DNA of 64,000 nucleotides from Streptomyces violascens (GCF_014649955.1 NZ_BMUA01000004.1:453366-517365); one strand, 5' to 3'; numbered from the stretch's first letter, positions 26,389 to 35,631 are shown. Made by a program: numbers and translations. The notes: a model not told the origin generated them from the letters alone.

Positions 26389-27569
26389 GCGGCGGTGGCG
26401 GCATGGGCGGCCTCAGGATCGTGCGGCTCGCCAACTTCGTCACCCCCGCGTCCGGCGGCCTGCGCACCGCGCTGCGCGAGCTCGGCCGGGGCTATCTGGA
26501 GGCCGGGCACGAACCCGTGCTCGTCGTGCCGGGCGGCCGGACGGCGGACGAACTCACCGAGCAGGGGCGGGTGATCACCCTGCCGGGTGTCGTGCTGCCG
26601 GGCACCGGCGGCTACCGGGTGCTCGCCGACCGGCGCCGGGTCCGCCGGGTCCTCGAAGACCTGGCGCCCGACCGCATCGAGGTGTCCGACCGCACCACCC
26701 TGCGCTGGACCGGGGAGTGGGCGCGCCGGGCCAGGGTCCCCTCGGTGATGGTCTCGCACGAGACGGCCGACGGGGTCCTGCGCACCTGGGGCCTGCCCGA
26801 AGCGGTGGCAGGCGGCGCCGCCGACCGGCTCAACAGGCGTACGGGCTGGGCGTTCTCGCGGATCGTGTGCACCACGGAGTGGGCGGAGCGCGAGTTCGTA
26901 CGGATCGGCGCGCGCAATGTGGTGCGGGCCCCGCTCGGTGTCGATCTCGCGCAGTGCAGGCCCGGGCGGCGCTCGACGGTGCTGCGGGCCCGGCACGCGC
27001 GCGGCGCCCGGGTGCTGCTCCTGATGTGCTCGCGGCTCTCCGTCGAGAAGCGGCCGGGCCTCGCCCTGGACGCGCTCGCGGCGCTGCGGCGTACGGGCGT
27101 GCGGGCGGCGCTCGTGGTCGCGGGGGACGGCCCCCTGGCGGGGAGCCTGGGGCGCCGGGCGGCCGCGGAACGGCTGCCCGTCGAGTTCCTCGGGCACGTC
27201 GCCGACCGCGAAACGCTGGCCGACCTTCAGGCCGCGGCCGACATCTGCCTGGCGCCGGGCCCCGCGGAAACGTTCGGTCTTTCAGCCCTTGAGGCGCTGG
27301 CCTGCGGGACCCCGGTCGTGTGCAGCGCGTCGTCGGCCCTGCCCGAGGTCATTGGCGATGCGGGGCTCGCGGCCGGAGGTACGGGTGTGGAATTCGCCGC
27401 CGCCGTGAAGGAGTTGCTGGCCAGGCCCGAACCGCGGCGCCGGGCGGACGCTCGGGCGCGGGCCGAACTGTTCGGCTGGGACGCCTCGGTGGCGGCCTTC
27501 CTCGCCGCGCACGACGCGCCGCCGGTGCGGTCCGGCACCGTCCGTGCGACGCCGGGGGTGATCGTGTGA
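26385..27569 (+). CDS. GT4 glycosyltransferase, second of pair
   Basis: A 394-residue GT-B enzyme distinct from its neighbour. Acceptor domain: IVRLANFVTPASGGLRTALRELGRGYLEAGHEPVLVVPGG. Donor domain: LLLMCSRLSVEKRPGLALDALAAL and the EX7E motif PAETFGLSALEALACGTPVV. The ATG overlaps the previous stop by 4 bp; a second in-frame ATG at 26403 may be the real start since residues 2-6 are only Ser/Gly. Its stop overlaps the GTG of the SGNH hydrolase gene, giving a tightly coupled three-gene operon for making and editing a glycoconjugate. Confidence 0.85.
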   Translation: MSGGGGMGGLRIVRLANFVTPASGGLRTALRELGRGYLEAGHEPVLVVPGGRTADELTEQGRVITLPGVVLPGTGGYRVLADRRRVRRVLEDLAPDRIEVSDRTTLRWTGEWARRARVPSVMVSHETADGVLRTWGLPEAVAGGAADRLNRRTGWAFSRIVCTTEWAEREFVRIGARNVVRAPLGVDLAQCRPGRRSTVLRARHARGARVLLLMCSRLSVEKRPGLALDALAALRRTGVRAALVVAGDGPLAGSLGRRAAAERLPVEFLGHVADRETLADLQAAADICLAPGPAETFGLSALEALACGTPVVCSASSALPEVIGDAGLAAGGTGVEFAAAVKELLARPEPRRRADARARAELFGWDASVAAFLAAHDAPPVRSGTVRATPGVIV

Positions 27570-28465
27570 CCGCCATGGCCCTCGCCGGTGCGGCCCTCGA
27601 ACTGCCCTTTCAGGGGCTGCGGTTCGCGGCACTGGGCGACTCGCTCACCGAAGGAGTCGGCGATCCGGTGTCCGGCGGCTGGCGCGGCTGGGCCGCGCTG
27701 CTCGCCGGTCACCAGCCGGACTGGGAGTTCCGCAATTTCGCCGCCAGCGGAGCCCTCACCCTGGACGTACTTGAGCAACAGGCGCCCAGGGCACTGGAGT
27801 TCGCGCCCCACCTCGCCTCGGTCGTCGTCGGCATCAACGACACACTGCGCCGCTCCTTCGACATTCACCGTGTCGCGGTGCGCCTGGACACGGTGTACGG
27901 CGGACTCACCGGGCAGGGATCGGCGCTGCTCACCGCCTGTCTGCCCGACCCGGGCGCCATGCTGGGGCTGCCGGGGCCGCTCTCCCGCCCGCTCGCCAGG
28001 AGACAGCGGGCCGTCAACGCCGTGGTGCACACCCTGTCCGCGCGGTATGGAGCGGTCCATCTGCACCTCGCCGAGCCCGCCTGGGTCGAGGACCGCGCCC
28101 TGTGGAGCGCGGACCGGCTGCATCCCGGCGAGCGAGGGCACCGGCTGATCGCGGCCCGCTGCCACGCGCTGCTCGCCGAGCGCGGCCTGGCACCGGGCGC
28201 ACCACCCCCGGTCGAACCGGAACAGCCGCCGCCGAGTGCCGCCGCCTCGCTCTTCTGGCTGGCCACCTCGGGCACCGCCTGGCTGGCCCGCCGCTCCACC
28301 GACCTGCTGCCCCAGCTGCTCCGCCTGGCCGGCGAGGAACTGCGCCACACGGCGCGGCTCGATCTGCGTGCCGCCGAAGCCCTGACGGCCGCGCTGGCGG
28401 CCGTCTCGCCGGGTCAGGGCCGGCCCACCGGCGCGAACCTCAGCGGCGTACCGGGGGCGGCCTGA
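27566..28465 (+). CDS. SGNH/GDSL hydrolase
   Basis: A 299-residue hydrolase. Block I is RFAALGDSLTEGVGDP with the nucleophile Ser26; block III is VVVGINDTLRR; and DRLHPGERGHRLIA carries the catalytic Asp and His. There is no signal peptide, so it acts inside the cell. A C-terminal extension (residues ~200-299) is Pro-rich then helical. The GTG start overlaps the GT stop. Following two glycosyltransferases, it probably adds or removes an acyl group on their product. Its 3' end runs 52 bp into the convergent pxpC gene, so the two transcripts overlap. Confidence 0.85.
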   Translation: MTAMALAGAALELPFQGLRFAALGDSLTEGVGDPVSGGWRGWAALLAGHQPDWEFRNFAASGALTLDVLEQQAPRALEFAPHLASVVVGINDTLRRSFDIHRVAVRLDTVYGGLTGQGSALLTACLPDPGAMLGLPGPLSRPLARRQRAVNAVVHTLSARYGAVHLHLAEPAWVEDRALWSADRLHPGERGHRLIAARCHALLAERGLAPGAPPPVEPEQPPPSAAASLFWLATSGTAWLARRSTDLLPQLLRLAGEELRHTARLDLRAAEALTAALAAVSPGQGRPTGANLSGVPGAA

Positions 28466-29283
28466 GCGGCGGCCGCCAGGTCCGGCTCGGGCACGACGCC
28501 GATCACCGGATAGCCGCCGGTCGTCGGGTGGTCGGCCAGGAAGACCACCGGCCGTCCGTCCGGCGGCACCTGGACCGCTCCCCACACCATTCCCTCGCTG
28601 GGGAGTTCACCCTCCACGGCACGCCGCAGCGCGGGCCCCTCGGTGCGCAGCCCGATGCGGTTGCTCGCCGAGGACACCCGGTAGTGGCCGGCGGCCAGAA
28701 CGGCCGTGGCGTCCGCCGTGAACCAGTCCGCGCGCGGCCCCGGGCACATGCGCAGCACCAGCTCCCGCGGCACGCCGGGCGCGGGGGCCTCGTCCACGTG
28801 CGGGTACGCCGGGGCCGGGCTGCCCAGCGGCAGCGCGGCGCCGTCGCTGAGCAGCGGAGGGCCCAGGCCGGACAGGAGGTCGGTGGAGCGGCTGCCGAGC
28901 ACCGGCTCGACGGTGATGCCGCCGGCGAACGCCAGGTAGGAGCGCACCCCGTGCGTCGCCGCACCCACCTCGACCACGGCTCCCGGCGGCACCCGCACCG
29001 GCGCGCCCCACGCCACCGGCCGGCCGTCCAGGGTGACCGCGCAGGGCGCGCCGGTCACCGCCACGGTGACCGCACAACGAGGGCGTACCGCACACCCGTT
29101 GAGGGTCGTTTCGAGCACGGCCGCCCCTATGGCGTTGCCTACCAGGCGGTTGGCAAGTCGGCTCGCGGGCAGATCGAGCGCGCCCGAACGCGGCACCCCG
29201 AGGTGCGCGTGGCCGTGTCTCCCTTCGTCCTGTACGGAGGTCAGCGCTCCGGCCCGTACGACGGACAGGGCCCGGTCGGTCAT
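28414..29283 (-). CDS. pxpC: 5-oxoprolinase subunit C (biotin-dependent carboxyltransferase-like)
   Basis: A 289-residue protein of the KipA/PxpC family. It begins MTDRALSVVRAGALTSVQDEGRHGHAHLGVPRSGALD, the classic opening, and has TTLNGCAVRP, YLAFAGGI and the closing GYPVIGVV. With PxpA and PxpB it forms the ATP-dependent enzyme that opens 5-oxo-L-proline to glutamate. It is the last gene of pxpA-pxpB-pxpC, overlapping pxpB by 4 bp, and its 3' end overlaps the convergent SGNH gene. Confidence 0.92.
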   Translation of the reverse strand: MTDRALSVVRAGALTSVQDEGRHGHAHLGVPRSGALDLPASRLANRLVGNAIGAAVLETTLNGCAVRPRCAVTVAVTGAPCAVTLDGRPVAWGAPVRVPPGAVVEVGAATHGVRSYLAFAGGITVEPVLGSRSTDLLSGLGPPLLSDGAALPLGSPAPAYPHVDEAPAPGVPRELVLRMCPGPRADWFTADATAVLAAGHYRVSSASNRIGLRTEGPALRRAVEGELPSEGMVWGAVQVPPDGRPVVFLADHPTTGGYPVIGVVPEPDLAAAAQAAPGTPLRFAPVGRP

Positions 29284-29909
29284 CGCGCCGCCCGGGGCAC
29301 GAAGCGGACCCGGGTGCCCGGGGTGAGCAGGGCGGCGGGCTCGCGGTGCGGGTCCCACAGGGCGGCGTCCGTACTGCCGATCAGCTGCCAGCCGCCGGGG
29401 GAGGGGCGCGGATAGACACCGGTGTACGGGCCCGCGAGCGCCACCGAGCCCGCCGGGACCGAGGTGCGCGGGGTGTCCCGGCGCGGCACGGAGTACTCCT
29501 CGCCGAGGCCGGTGAGGTAGGCGAAGCCGGGCGCGAACCCGCAGAAGGCGACCCGGAATTCGGCCGCGGAGTGGATGCGTACCACCTCCTGCTCCGAGAC
29601 CTCCCACAGGCCCGCGACGTCCGCGAGATCGGGGCCGTCGTAGCGCACGGAGATCTCCACCGTCTCCTGGGCGCCCGCCTCCAAAGGAGGGATGCGCCAC
29701 GTCGTCAACTGGGCAGCCAGCGCCCGGGGATCGGCGATGCCGTCGAGCAGCACCGTGCGGGCCGCGGGCACGATCTCCCGTACCGGGGGGAGCGTTCCGG
29801 CGGCGCGCCGGCGCAGCAGCTCGGCATGCAGGGCCCCGGCCGCCTCGCCGTTCTCCAGCTCGACAAGGAGGGCGTGCTCCCCGACCGGCAGGGTGCGCAG
29901 GGGGCTCAC
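29280..29909 (-). CDS. pxpB: 5-oxoprolinase subunit B (KipI-like)
   Basis: A 209-residue protein of the allophanate hydrolase subunit 1 / KipI family. Diagnostic stretches are PVGEHALLVELENG near the N-terminus, ISVRYDGPDLADVAGLWEVSEQEVVRIHSAAEFRVAFCGFAPGFAYLTGL and RDTPRTSVPAGSVALAGPYTGVYPRPSPGGWQLIG. It couples with PxpC in the 5-oxoprolinase complex in the cytoplasm. It overlaps both neighbours by 4 bp, consistent with balanced translation of the subunits. Confidence 0.93.
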   Translation of the reverse strand: MSPLRTLPVGEHALLVELENGEAAGALHAELLRRRAAGTLPPVREIVPAARTVLLDGIADPRALAAQLTTWRIPPLEAGAQETVEISVRYDGPDLADVAGLWEVSEQEVVRIHSAAEFRVAFCGFAPGFAYLTGLGEEYSVPRRDTPRTSVPAGSVALAGPYTGVYPRPSPGGWQLIGSTDAALWDPHREPAALLTPGTRVRFVPRAAR

Positions 29910-30679
29910 GAGAACGCCGCCACCCGGACGCCCGCCGACTCAAGGGCTGAGCGCACCCGGCGGGCCAGGTCCACCGCGCCCGGCGTGTCGCCGTGCAGGC
30001 ACAGTGAGCCCGCACCGACCGGGACCTGCTCGCCGGACTCGGCCACGACCGTGCCGTCCAGGGCCATCGCGACCGCTCGCGCCACCACGGCGTCCGGGTC
30101 GCTGACGACCGCGCCGTCCCGGCCGCGCGGCACCAGGGTGGCGTGCGCGGTGTAGGCGCGGTCCGCGAACGCCTCGGTGACGACGCCGAGCCCGGCCCGC
30201 TCGGCCGCCGCGAGCAGTCGCGAACCCGGAAGGCCGAGGACGGGGAGCGCCCCGCCCGCGAGGAGCACCCCCTCGACGACGGCGGCCGCCTGTTGCTCGT
30301 CGTGCACGACCCGGTTGTAGAGCGCGCCATGCGGCTTGACGTACGAGACCCGGCTGCCCGCGGCGCGCGCGAAGACCTCCAACGCGCCGATCTGGTAGGC
30401 GACTTCGGCCGTCAGCTCATCGGGCGGCACGTCCATGGAGCGGCGGCCGAAGCCCGCCAGGTCGCGGTAGGAGACCTGGGCGCCGATGCGTACGCCGCGC
30501 TCCGCCGCCAGGGCGCACACCCGCCGCATGATGGCCGGGTCGCCCGCGTGGAAGCCGCAGGCCACATTGGCGCTGGTGACGACGGACAGAAGGTGTTCGT
30601 CGTCGGTCAGGCGCCAGTGTCCGAAGCCCTCGCCGAGGTCGGCATTGAGGTCGATCGACGTCGTCGCGGACCGGGTCAT
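29906..30679 (-). CDS. pxpA: 5-oxoprolinase subunit A (LamB/YcsF)
   Basis: A 257-residue LamB/YcsF family protein. IDLNADLGEGFGHWRLTDDEHLLSVVTSANVACGFHAGDP and YVKPHGALYNRVVHDEQQA are the two family blocks. I place the ATG at 30679 with CAGGAG about 11 nt upstream. It supplies the phosphorylation/hydrolysis half of the PxpABC 5-oxoprolinase. Upstream (87 bp) is a DUF1445 gene whose family includes a D-glutamate cyclase, so the operon deals with pyroglutamate from more than one source. Confidence 0.93.
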   Translation of the reverse strand: MTRSATTSIDLNADLGEGFGHWRLTDDEHLLSVVTSANVACGFHAGDPAIMRRVCALAAERGVRIGAQVSYRDLAGFGRRSMDVPPDELTAEVAYQIGALEVFARAAGSRVSYVKPHGALYNRVVHDEQQAAAVVEGVLLAGGALPVLGLPGSRLLAAAERAGLGVVTEAFADRAYTAHATLVPRGRDGAVVSDPDAVVARAVAMALDGTVVAESGEQVPVGAGSLCLHGDTPGAVDLARRVRSALESAGVRVAAFS

Positions 30680-30765
30680 GGGTGCGGGATCTCCTGTTCG
30701 GGGTGGTGCGTGGTCCTGTGGTGCAGTCTGCCCCGGGCTGGGCGGGGGCGCTCGGTCAGTGCGGG

Positions 30766-31554
30766 TCAGGGCCTCCGGTACCGGTCGTCGCGGACGTCGG
30801 TGAGGAACATCCGGCCCGGCGCGTGGGTGAGGGCGAACGGCGGCCGGGACGCCGTCACCGCCGCCTGCGGGGTGACCCCGCAGGCCCAGAACACCGGCAC
30901 GTCGCCCGGCATGGCCTCCACCGGGTCCCCGAAGTCGGGCCGGGACAGGTCCGCGATGCCGAGCGATGCCGGATCGCCCGAGTGCACGGGCGCGCCGTGG
31001 ACCGCGGGCATCGCCCGTGTCACCCGGCAGGCCGTGCCCACCAGGTGGGACGGGATCGGCCGCATCGACACCACCAGCGGGCCGCTGAGCCGCCCCGCGG
31101 GCCGGCAGGCCCGGTTCGTCACGTACATCGAGACGTTGCGGCCCTGCTCGATGTGGCGCAACGGCACGCCCTCCGCGGCCAGTTGGGATTCGAAGGTGAA
31201 GCTGCACCCGATGAGGAACGTCACCAGGTCGCCCCGCCAGAAGCTGGTGGCGTCGGCAGGCTCGGCGACGAGTTCGCCGTCCTCCCACACCCGGTAGCGG
31301 GGAACTTCCGAGCGGAGATCGGCATGGGGGGCGAGCCGCGTCCTGAAGGAGCCCGGTTCCGTCACGTCGAGGACCGGGCAGGGCTGCGGATTGCGCTCGC
31401 AGAACAGCCGTACGTCCTCGGCCCAGTCGGCCGGTACGGAGATCAGGTTCACCTGGGTGTGTCCGGGCGCCCAGCCCGCGGTCGGCACGTCCGTGCCCGA
31501 ACGGAACAGGGCGCGGGCCTCGCTCGGGGACGTCAATGGCTTCACGGGGTTCAC
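30766..31554 (-). CDS. DUF1445 protein, putative D-glutamate cyclase/hydro-lyase
   Basis: A 262-residue protein of the DUF1445 family, whose mitochondrial member interconverts D-glutamate and 5-oxo-D-proline. Family traits: [81 protein letters not shown] and [12 protein letters not shown]. The GTG at 31554 overlaps the stop of the MFS gene by 4 bp. Being between a transporter and pxpABC, it probably makes or disposes of oxoproline. The substrate stereochemistry is inferred from the family, not visible here. Confidence 0.85.
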   Translation of the reverse strand: MNPVKPLTSPSEARALFRSGTDVPTAGWAPGHTQVNLISVPADWAEDVRLFCERNPQPCPVLDVTEPGSFRTRLAPHADLRSEVPRYRVWEDGELVAEPADATSFWRGDLVTFLIGCSFTFESQLAAEGVPLRHIEQGRNVSMYVTNRACRPAGRLSGPLVVSMRPIPSHLVGTACRVTRAMPAVHGAPVHSGDPASLGIADLSRPDFGDPVEAMPGDVPVFWACGVTPQAAVTASRPPFALTHAPGRMFLTDVRDDRYRRP

Positions 31555-32840
31555 AGCAGCTCCTGGCCGCGCGTCTCGGGCAGTCCGAGCAGGGCCAGTA
31601 CGGCGATGGCGTAGCCGACCGCGCCGAACACCAGGGCGCCGCCGACTCCCCAGCTGTCGGCGAGGTAGCCGACCAGGGTGGGGAAGAACGCGCCCACGGC
31701 ACGGCCGGTGTTGTACGTGAAGCCCTGGCCGGTGCCGCGCACGGCCGTCGGGTACAGCTCGCTGAGGAACGAGCCGAAGCCGCTGAAGATCGCTGACATG
31801 CAGAAGCCGAGCGGGAAGCCGAGCACCAGAAGGAGGGTGTTCGCCCCGGCCGGAAGGTGTGTGTAGACCAGGATGCAGACGGCCGACAGGACCGCGAACA
31901 GGGCGATGGTCTTCTTCCGGCCGAGCCGGTCGGTGAGGTATCCGCCGGTCAGATAGCCGATGAAGGCGCCGGAGATCAGGAACGCCAGGTAGCCGCCGGT
32001 GCCGACGACCGTGAGGTGCCGGTCGCTCTTGAGGAAGGTGGGCACCCAGGTGGCGAGCGTGTAGTAGCCGCCCTGGACACCGGCCGAGAGCAGCACCGCG
32101 AACAGGGTGGTGCGCAGCAGCGGGCCCCGGAAGATGGCGGCGAAGGTGGCGCCGCCGCTCGTGGTGCGGGCCGTTGCGAGGCGCCGCTCGGTGGCCTGGG
32201 GCGCGTCGCTGACGTTGCGGCGTACGTAGACGAGCAGCACGGCCGGGAGCGCACCGGTCCAGAACACCACGCGCCAGGCGGTGTCGGCGTCCACGTACTG
32301 GAACACCAGCGTGTACACGACGACGGCGAGCGCCCAGCCCGCCGCCCACGCGCTCTGCACCGCTCCCAGGGTCCGCCCGCGGTGCTTGGCCGAGGCGTAC
32401 TCGGCGACCAGGATCGCGCCGACCGCCCACTCGCCGCCGAAGCCGAGCCCCTGGAGGGCGCGGAACACCAGCAGCGTCTCGTAGTTGGGCGCGAACCCGC
32501 AGAGCACCGTGAAGACCGCGTAGGTGCCGACAGTGATCATCAGCGCCTTGACCCGGCCGATTCGGTCCGCGACCACCCCGGCGAACGCGCCGCCGACGGC
32601 CGACACCACTAGCGTCACGGTCGTGAGCAGCCCCGTCTGGCCGGTGTCGAGCCCGAAGTACGCCGAGATCGCGACCATGGTGAGCGGGAGCGTGAAGAAG
32701 TCGTACGAGTCGAGGGCATAGCCCCCGAAGGCGCCCCCGAAGGCGCGGCGGCCGGCGGGGCCGAGCGCGCGCAGCCATCCGAACGGGCCGTTGTCGTGCG
32801 GGTGTTGACCGTGCTGCGGCTGTGCCTTGGTCGTGCTCAT
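31551..32840 (-). CDS. MFS transporter, carboxylate/sugar-acid type
   Basis: A 429-residue 12-helix permease. [23 protein letters not shown] and the motifs [14 protein letters not shown] (helix 2-3 loop), [39 protein letters not shown] and [12 protein letters not shown] (second half) are those of the sialate/carboxylate proton symporter branch. The ATG at 32840 follows GCGAGGTG. As first gene of the operon with DUF1445 and pxpABC, it likely imports oxoproline or a related acid. The 316 bp upstream hold paired palindromes shared with the divergent GntR gene. Confidence 0.85.
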   Translation of the reverse strand: MSTTKAQPQHGQHPHDNGPFGWLRALGPAGRRAFGGAFGGYALDSYDFFTLPLTMVAISAYFGLDTGQTGLLTTVTLVVSAVGGAFAGVVADRIGRVKALMITVGTYAVFTVLCGFAPNYETLLVFRALQGLGFGGEWAVGAILVAEYASAKHRGRTLGAVQSAWAAGWALAVVVYTLVFQYVDADTAWRVVFWTGALPAVLLVYVRRNVSDAPQATERRLATARTTSGGATFAAIFRGPLLRTTLFAVLLSAGVQGGYYTLATWVPTFLKSDRHLTVVGTGGYLAFLISGAFIGYLTGGYLTDRLGRKKTIALFAVLSAVCILVYTHLPAGANTLLLVLGFPLGFCMSAIFSGFGSFLSELYPTAVRGTGQGFTYNTGRAVGAFFPTLVGYLADSWGVGGALVFGAVGYAIAVLALLGLPETRGQELL

Positions 32841-33021
32841 GTGCACCTCGCAGGAGGGGACGAGAGGGCTGCTGAGACCGTGCGGGGCCGGGGTGAGGTC
32901 CGGTCGTGGTGGTTGCTTGGGTGCGCGTCCGGGGTGCGGTCCTGGAGGCGGTTCCCTTGTGCGGTGTCGGCGTGCGGTGACGGTATGTGCGTTGCCGGTG
33001 TGCGGTTTCCTCAAGGTAGGG

Positions 33022-33053
33022 GATTGTTGAACGATCCGACAAGAGTCTTGTCG
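33022..33053. promoter_or_regulatory. Two adjacent palindromes, probable GntR operators
   Basis: In the 316-bp gap between the MFS operon and the GntR gene lie GATTGTT-G-AACGATC (33022-33036, one mismatch) and, directly adjoining, CGACAAGA-G-TCTTGTCG (33037-33053, perfect). Both are odd-centred 15-17 bp dyads as bound by FadR/VanR-type dimers. I see no other gene in the gap. Confidence 0.65.
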
Positions 33054-33156
33054 AGACGTTCCTGTTTCCTCACGTGCTCACGTCCTCACGACCTCGCGAT
33101 GCTTCTACGATGGGCGCACGCGTCGGCGGGAGCGGCCGGCGGGGAGAGAGGGCGCT

Positions 33157-33864
33157 GTGGCGACAACGGACTCCGGACTCGGCGGGCTTGCCGAGGACCG
33201 CGCGCTGCTGGGCCGCACCAGCACGGCGGAGCGGGTCGCGGACATCCTGCGCAGCCGGATCGCGGAAGGCTTCTTCCCTCCGGGGGAGCGCCTCGCGGAG
33301 GACGCCATCGGCAAGGCACTCGGAGTCTCGCGCAACACCCTGCGCGAGGCGTTCCGGCTGCTCACCCATGAGCGGCTCCTGGTCCATGAACTCAATCGCG
33401 GGGTCTTCGTCCGGGTGCTCGCCGTCGAGGACGTCGCCGACATCTACCGCACGAGGCGCCTGGTCGAATGCGCCGTCGTCCAGGGGCTCGGCGAGCCGCC
33501 CTACCGCCTCGAAGGGCTCGACGCGGCCGTCTCGGGCGGCGAACGCGCGGCCGAGCAGGGCGACTGGCAGGGCGTCTCCACCGCCAACATCCACTTCCAC
33601 CGCGCACTCGTGGGCCTCGCGGGCAGCGCCCGCACCGACGAGCTGATGCGCGGCGTCCTGGCCGAACTCCGCCTGGCCTTCCACGTGGTGGACGACCCGC
33701 GCCGCCTCCACCAGCCCTACCTCGTACGCAACCGGGAGATCCTGGAGGCGCTGCGCGCGGGCGAGCGGACGCGGGCCATGTGGCTGCTCGCCGGCTACCT
33801 CGACGACTCGCGCGCCCAGCTCGTCGAGGCGTACGGGAAACTGGTCGCGGACGCCCTCGCCTAG
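33157..33864 (+). CDS. GntR-family regulator, FadR subgroup
   Basis: A 235-residue regulator. The winged helix is STAERVADILRSRIAEGFFPPGERLAEDAIGKALGVSRNTLREAFRLLTHERLLVHELNRGVFV. The all-helical FCD ligand domain follows (IYRTRRLVECAVV, then ANIHFHRALVGLAGSARTDELM with metal-type His, and YLVRNREILEALRAGERTRAMWLLAGYLDDS). The start is GTG. It is divergent from the MFS-DUF1445-pxpABC operon with paired dyads between, so it most likely represses that operon and responds to an acid such as oxoproline or glutamate. Confidence 0.9.
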   Translation: MATTDSGLGGLAEDRALLGRTSTAERVADILRSRIAEGFFPPGERLAEDAIGKALGVSRNTLREAFRLLTHERLLVHELNRGVFVRVLAVEDVADIYRTRRLVECAVVQGLGEPPYRLEGLDAAVSGGERAAEQGDWQGVSTANIHFHRALVGLAGSARTDELMRGVLAELRLAFHVVDDPRRLHQPYLVRNREILEALRAGERTRAMWLLAGYLDDSRAQLVEAYGKLVADALA

Positions 33865-33930
33865 CCGCGGCCGGGGGCCGTGGGCAGCGGGCTGATCTGC
33901 GCCGTTTCGACCGTTGTCAGTGCGAGGACC

Positions 33931-33936
33931 TAATCT
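33931..33936 (+). promoter_or_regulatory. -10 box of a leaderless promoter for the SMC-like operon
   Basis: TAATCT followed by exactly 7 nt and GTG at 33944; there is no Shine-Dalgarno (GTCCACC). TTCGACC about 20 nt upstream is a weak -35. This supports 33944 rather than an earlier start. Confidence 0.5.
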
Positions 33937-33943
33937 GTCCACC

Positions 33944-35470
33944 GTGACTTCGCCTGCCTCGACGGAACCCGTTCCGCCCCAGCTCAGCGCGGCGGCGCGC
34001 CCCGCACCGGGCCCGGCCGCCGACGAGGGGCTCGCGCGGCGGCTGCGCGCGCTGGCGTGCACCGCGCCGCTGCACGACCTCGACGTGCGCAAGGCCAACC
34101 TCGCGGGCGAGTACTCGGTGTACGCGATGGCCGAGGTGGCGCTCGCCTCCATCGACCTCGTCACGCTGAACATGGACTTCGACACGGGCGCCGACCACGA
34201 GCAGATCGTGGCCCGGCTCATCCCGCGCGTCGCCGCCCAGGCACCGGCCCGGCCCGCCTCCGAGCACGAGCGGGTGGCCCGTTGGGTCCTGGAGAACCTG
34301 ATCAACGTGGGCAGCGTGGACCGGGGCTTCCGCGCGGTGTACGGCACGTTCAACCCGGACGGGGTCTACGTCCGCCGGGACTACGACTTCAAGCTCCTCG
34401 AAGAGGTCCCGGGGTACGGGGGCGCGGTCTATCTGCGCACCACCGACGAGGCCGTCAACGTCCTGGTCGGCGCCCTCGACACCGACGTCACCAGCGCCCA
34501 GATCGCGGCCGAGGTCAAGCTGGAGGTCCTGATCAGCCGCGGCCGCCTGGCCGACGCCCAGCTCGCCGCCGAACAGGCCCGCTACCGCACGGTGCAGTAC
34601 GCGGAGACGCTGCGGCGCACCCTGGAGGCCACGCGGCGCAACGTGCGCGCGGTCGACTGGCTCAACGCGGTGCCGGACATGATCGCCGAGGCCCTCGACC
34701 ACGTCGCCGACCGCTACCGGCACGAGAACGCGATCCTCACCAACATCCGCAAGGCCCGCGACGAGGCGGAGGACCCCGAGCACAAGCGCCGCGCCGCCGA
34801 GCTCGTCGACATCGTCAAGGACTGCATCCGCCGCCACACCCAGCTCCAGTCCCGCCTCCTGGAGGCGGGCCCGCTGTTCCGTGCCGAACAGGACCGCCAG
34901 GCCTTCGCCCGCCCGGCCGCCCGCGCCGGCCTCGACCTGTACGGCCAGCTGGTCGCCCCGCTGCTGCCGCTCCCGGTGGCCGACGCGATCCGGGTCACCG
35001 ACGCCTTCTTCGCGCGCGGGACCGGTCTGCGCACACCGGTGTCCGTACGGGTCGGCGACCTCGTGGACATACTGCTCACGCCGCCCATGGAGCGCGAGCA
35101 CCTCGGCGCTGAGATGCCCGAGCCGGACCTCGTCGCCACCCCCGACGACAGCCGGTTCAGCGAGGAGCAGCTCGCCGCCGCCATGGAACTGCTCGACCTG
35201 GAGCACGACGCCCCGCGCCGCCTCTCGGGCCTGCTGGCCGAGGCCCGCCGCCTCGACCCCGAACTGCCGTACCTGGTGGCCCTGTTGGCAGTCCACGCGG
35301 CGAGCCCGCCGGTGGGCACGGCATACCGCCAGGGCGAAGAACGCCTCCTGTTCGCCGTGGACGACGGCACCCAGCTGGACGACCCGGAGTTCGGCGGGGC
35401 GGACCTGATCGTGGGCACGGCGCTGCTGGACGCGGCGGGGATGGCGGCGGGCCGGACGGAGGCGGCGTGA
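33944..35470 (+). CDS. Hypothetical 508-residue protein, first gene of SMC-like trio (possible kleisin)
   Basis: A soluble, highly helical and charged protein (LARRLRALACTAPLHDLDVRKANLAGEYSVYAMAEVALASIDLVTLNMDF at the start; long helical stretches such as DHVADRYRHENAILTNIRKARDEAEDPEHKRRAAELVDIVKDCIRRHTQLQSRLLEAG in the middle). I recognise no domain. Its size and its place ahead of a winged-helix-type gene and a giant SMC-like ATPase match the kleisin subunit (MukF/MksF/JetA) of bacterial condensin-like complexes; that is inference from context. The GTG at 33944 fits a leaderless transcript. 289 bp, holding a dispersed repeat, separate it from the next gene. Confidence 0.6.
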   Translation: MTSPASTEPVPPQLSAAARPAPGPAADEGLARRLRALACTAPLHDLDVRKANLAGEYSVYAMAEVALASIDLVTLNMDFDTGADHEQIVARLIPRVAAQAPARPASEHERVARWVLENLINVGSVDRGFRAVYGTFNPDGVYVRRDYDFKLLEEVPGYGGAVYLRTTDEAVNVLVGALDTDVTSAQIAAEVKLEVLISRGRLADAQLAAEQARYRTVQYAETLRRTLEATRRNVRAVDWLNAVPDMIAEALDHVADRYRHENAILTNIRKARDEAEDPEHKRRAAELVDIVKDCIRRHTQLQSRLLEAGPLFRAEQDRQAFARPAARAGLDLYGQLVAPLLPLPVADAIRVTDAFFARGTGLRTPVSVRVGDLVDILLTPPMEREHLGAEMPEPDLVATPDDSRFSEEQLAAAMELLDLEHDAPRRLSGLLAEARRLDPELPYLVALLAVHAASPPVGTAYRQGEERLLFAVDDGTQLDDPEFGGADLIVGTALLDAAGMAAGRTEAA

Positions 35471-35499
35471 CATGTCAGCCCCGGGCCACCCCCGGCCCC

Positions 35500-35631
35500 G
35501 GGGCTCTGCCCCGGACCTCGTTCGCGCCTGAAGGGCGCTCGTTCTCAGTCGCCGGACGGGCCGGGAACGGCGCTCGGCCCGTACTTCCAGCCTCTCCGGC
35601 TTTTGAGGAGCGGGGTCCGGGGCGGGGCCCC
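35500..35631. repeat. Long inverted-repeat intergenic element
   Basis: Outer arms 35500-35517 (GGGGCTCTGCCCCGGACC) and 35614-35631 are complementary at 16 of 18 positions. The inside holds CGTTCGCGCCTGAAGGGCGC and CTCTCCGGCTTTTGAGGAGC, typical parts of a repeat family dispersed in Streptomyces intergenic DNA (recalled). It interrupts an operon-like gene order, so it may attenuate or process the transcript. Confidence 0.65.
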
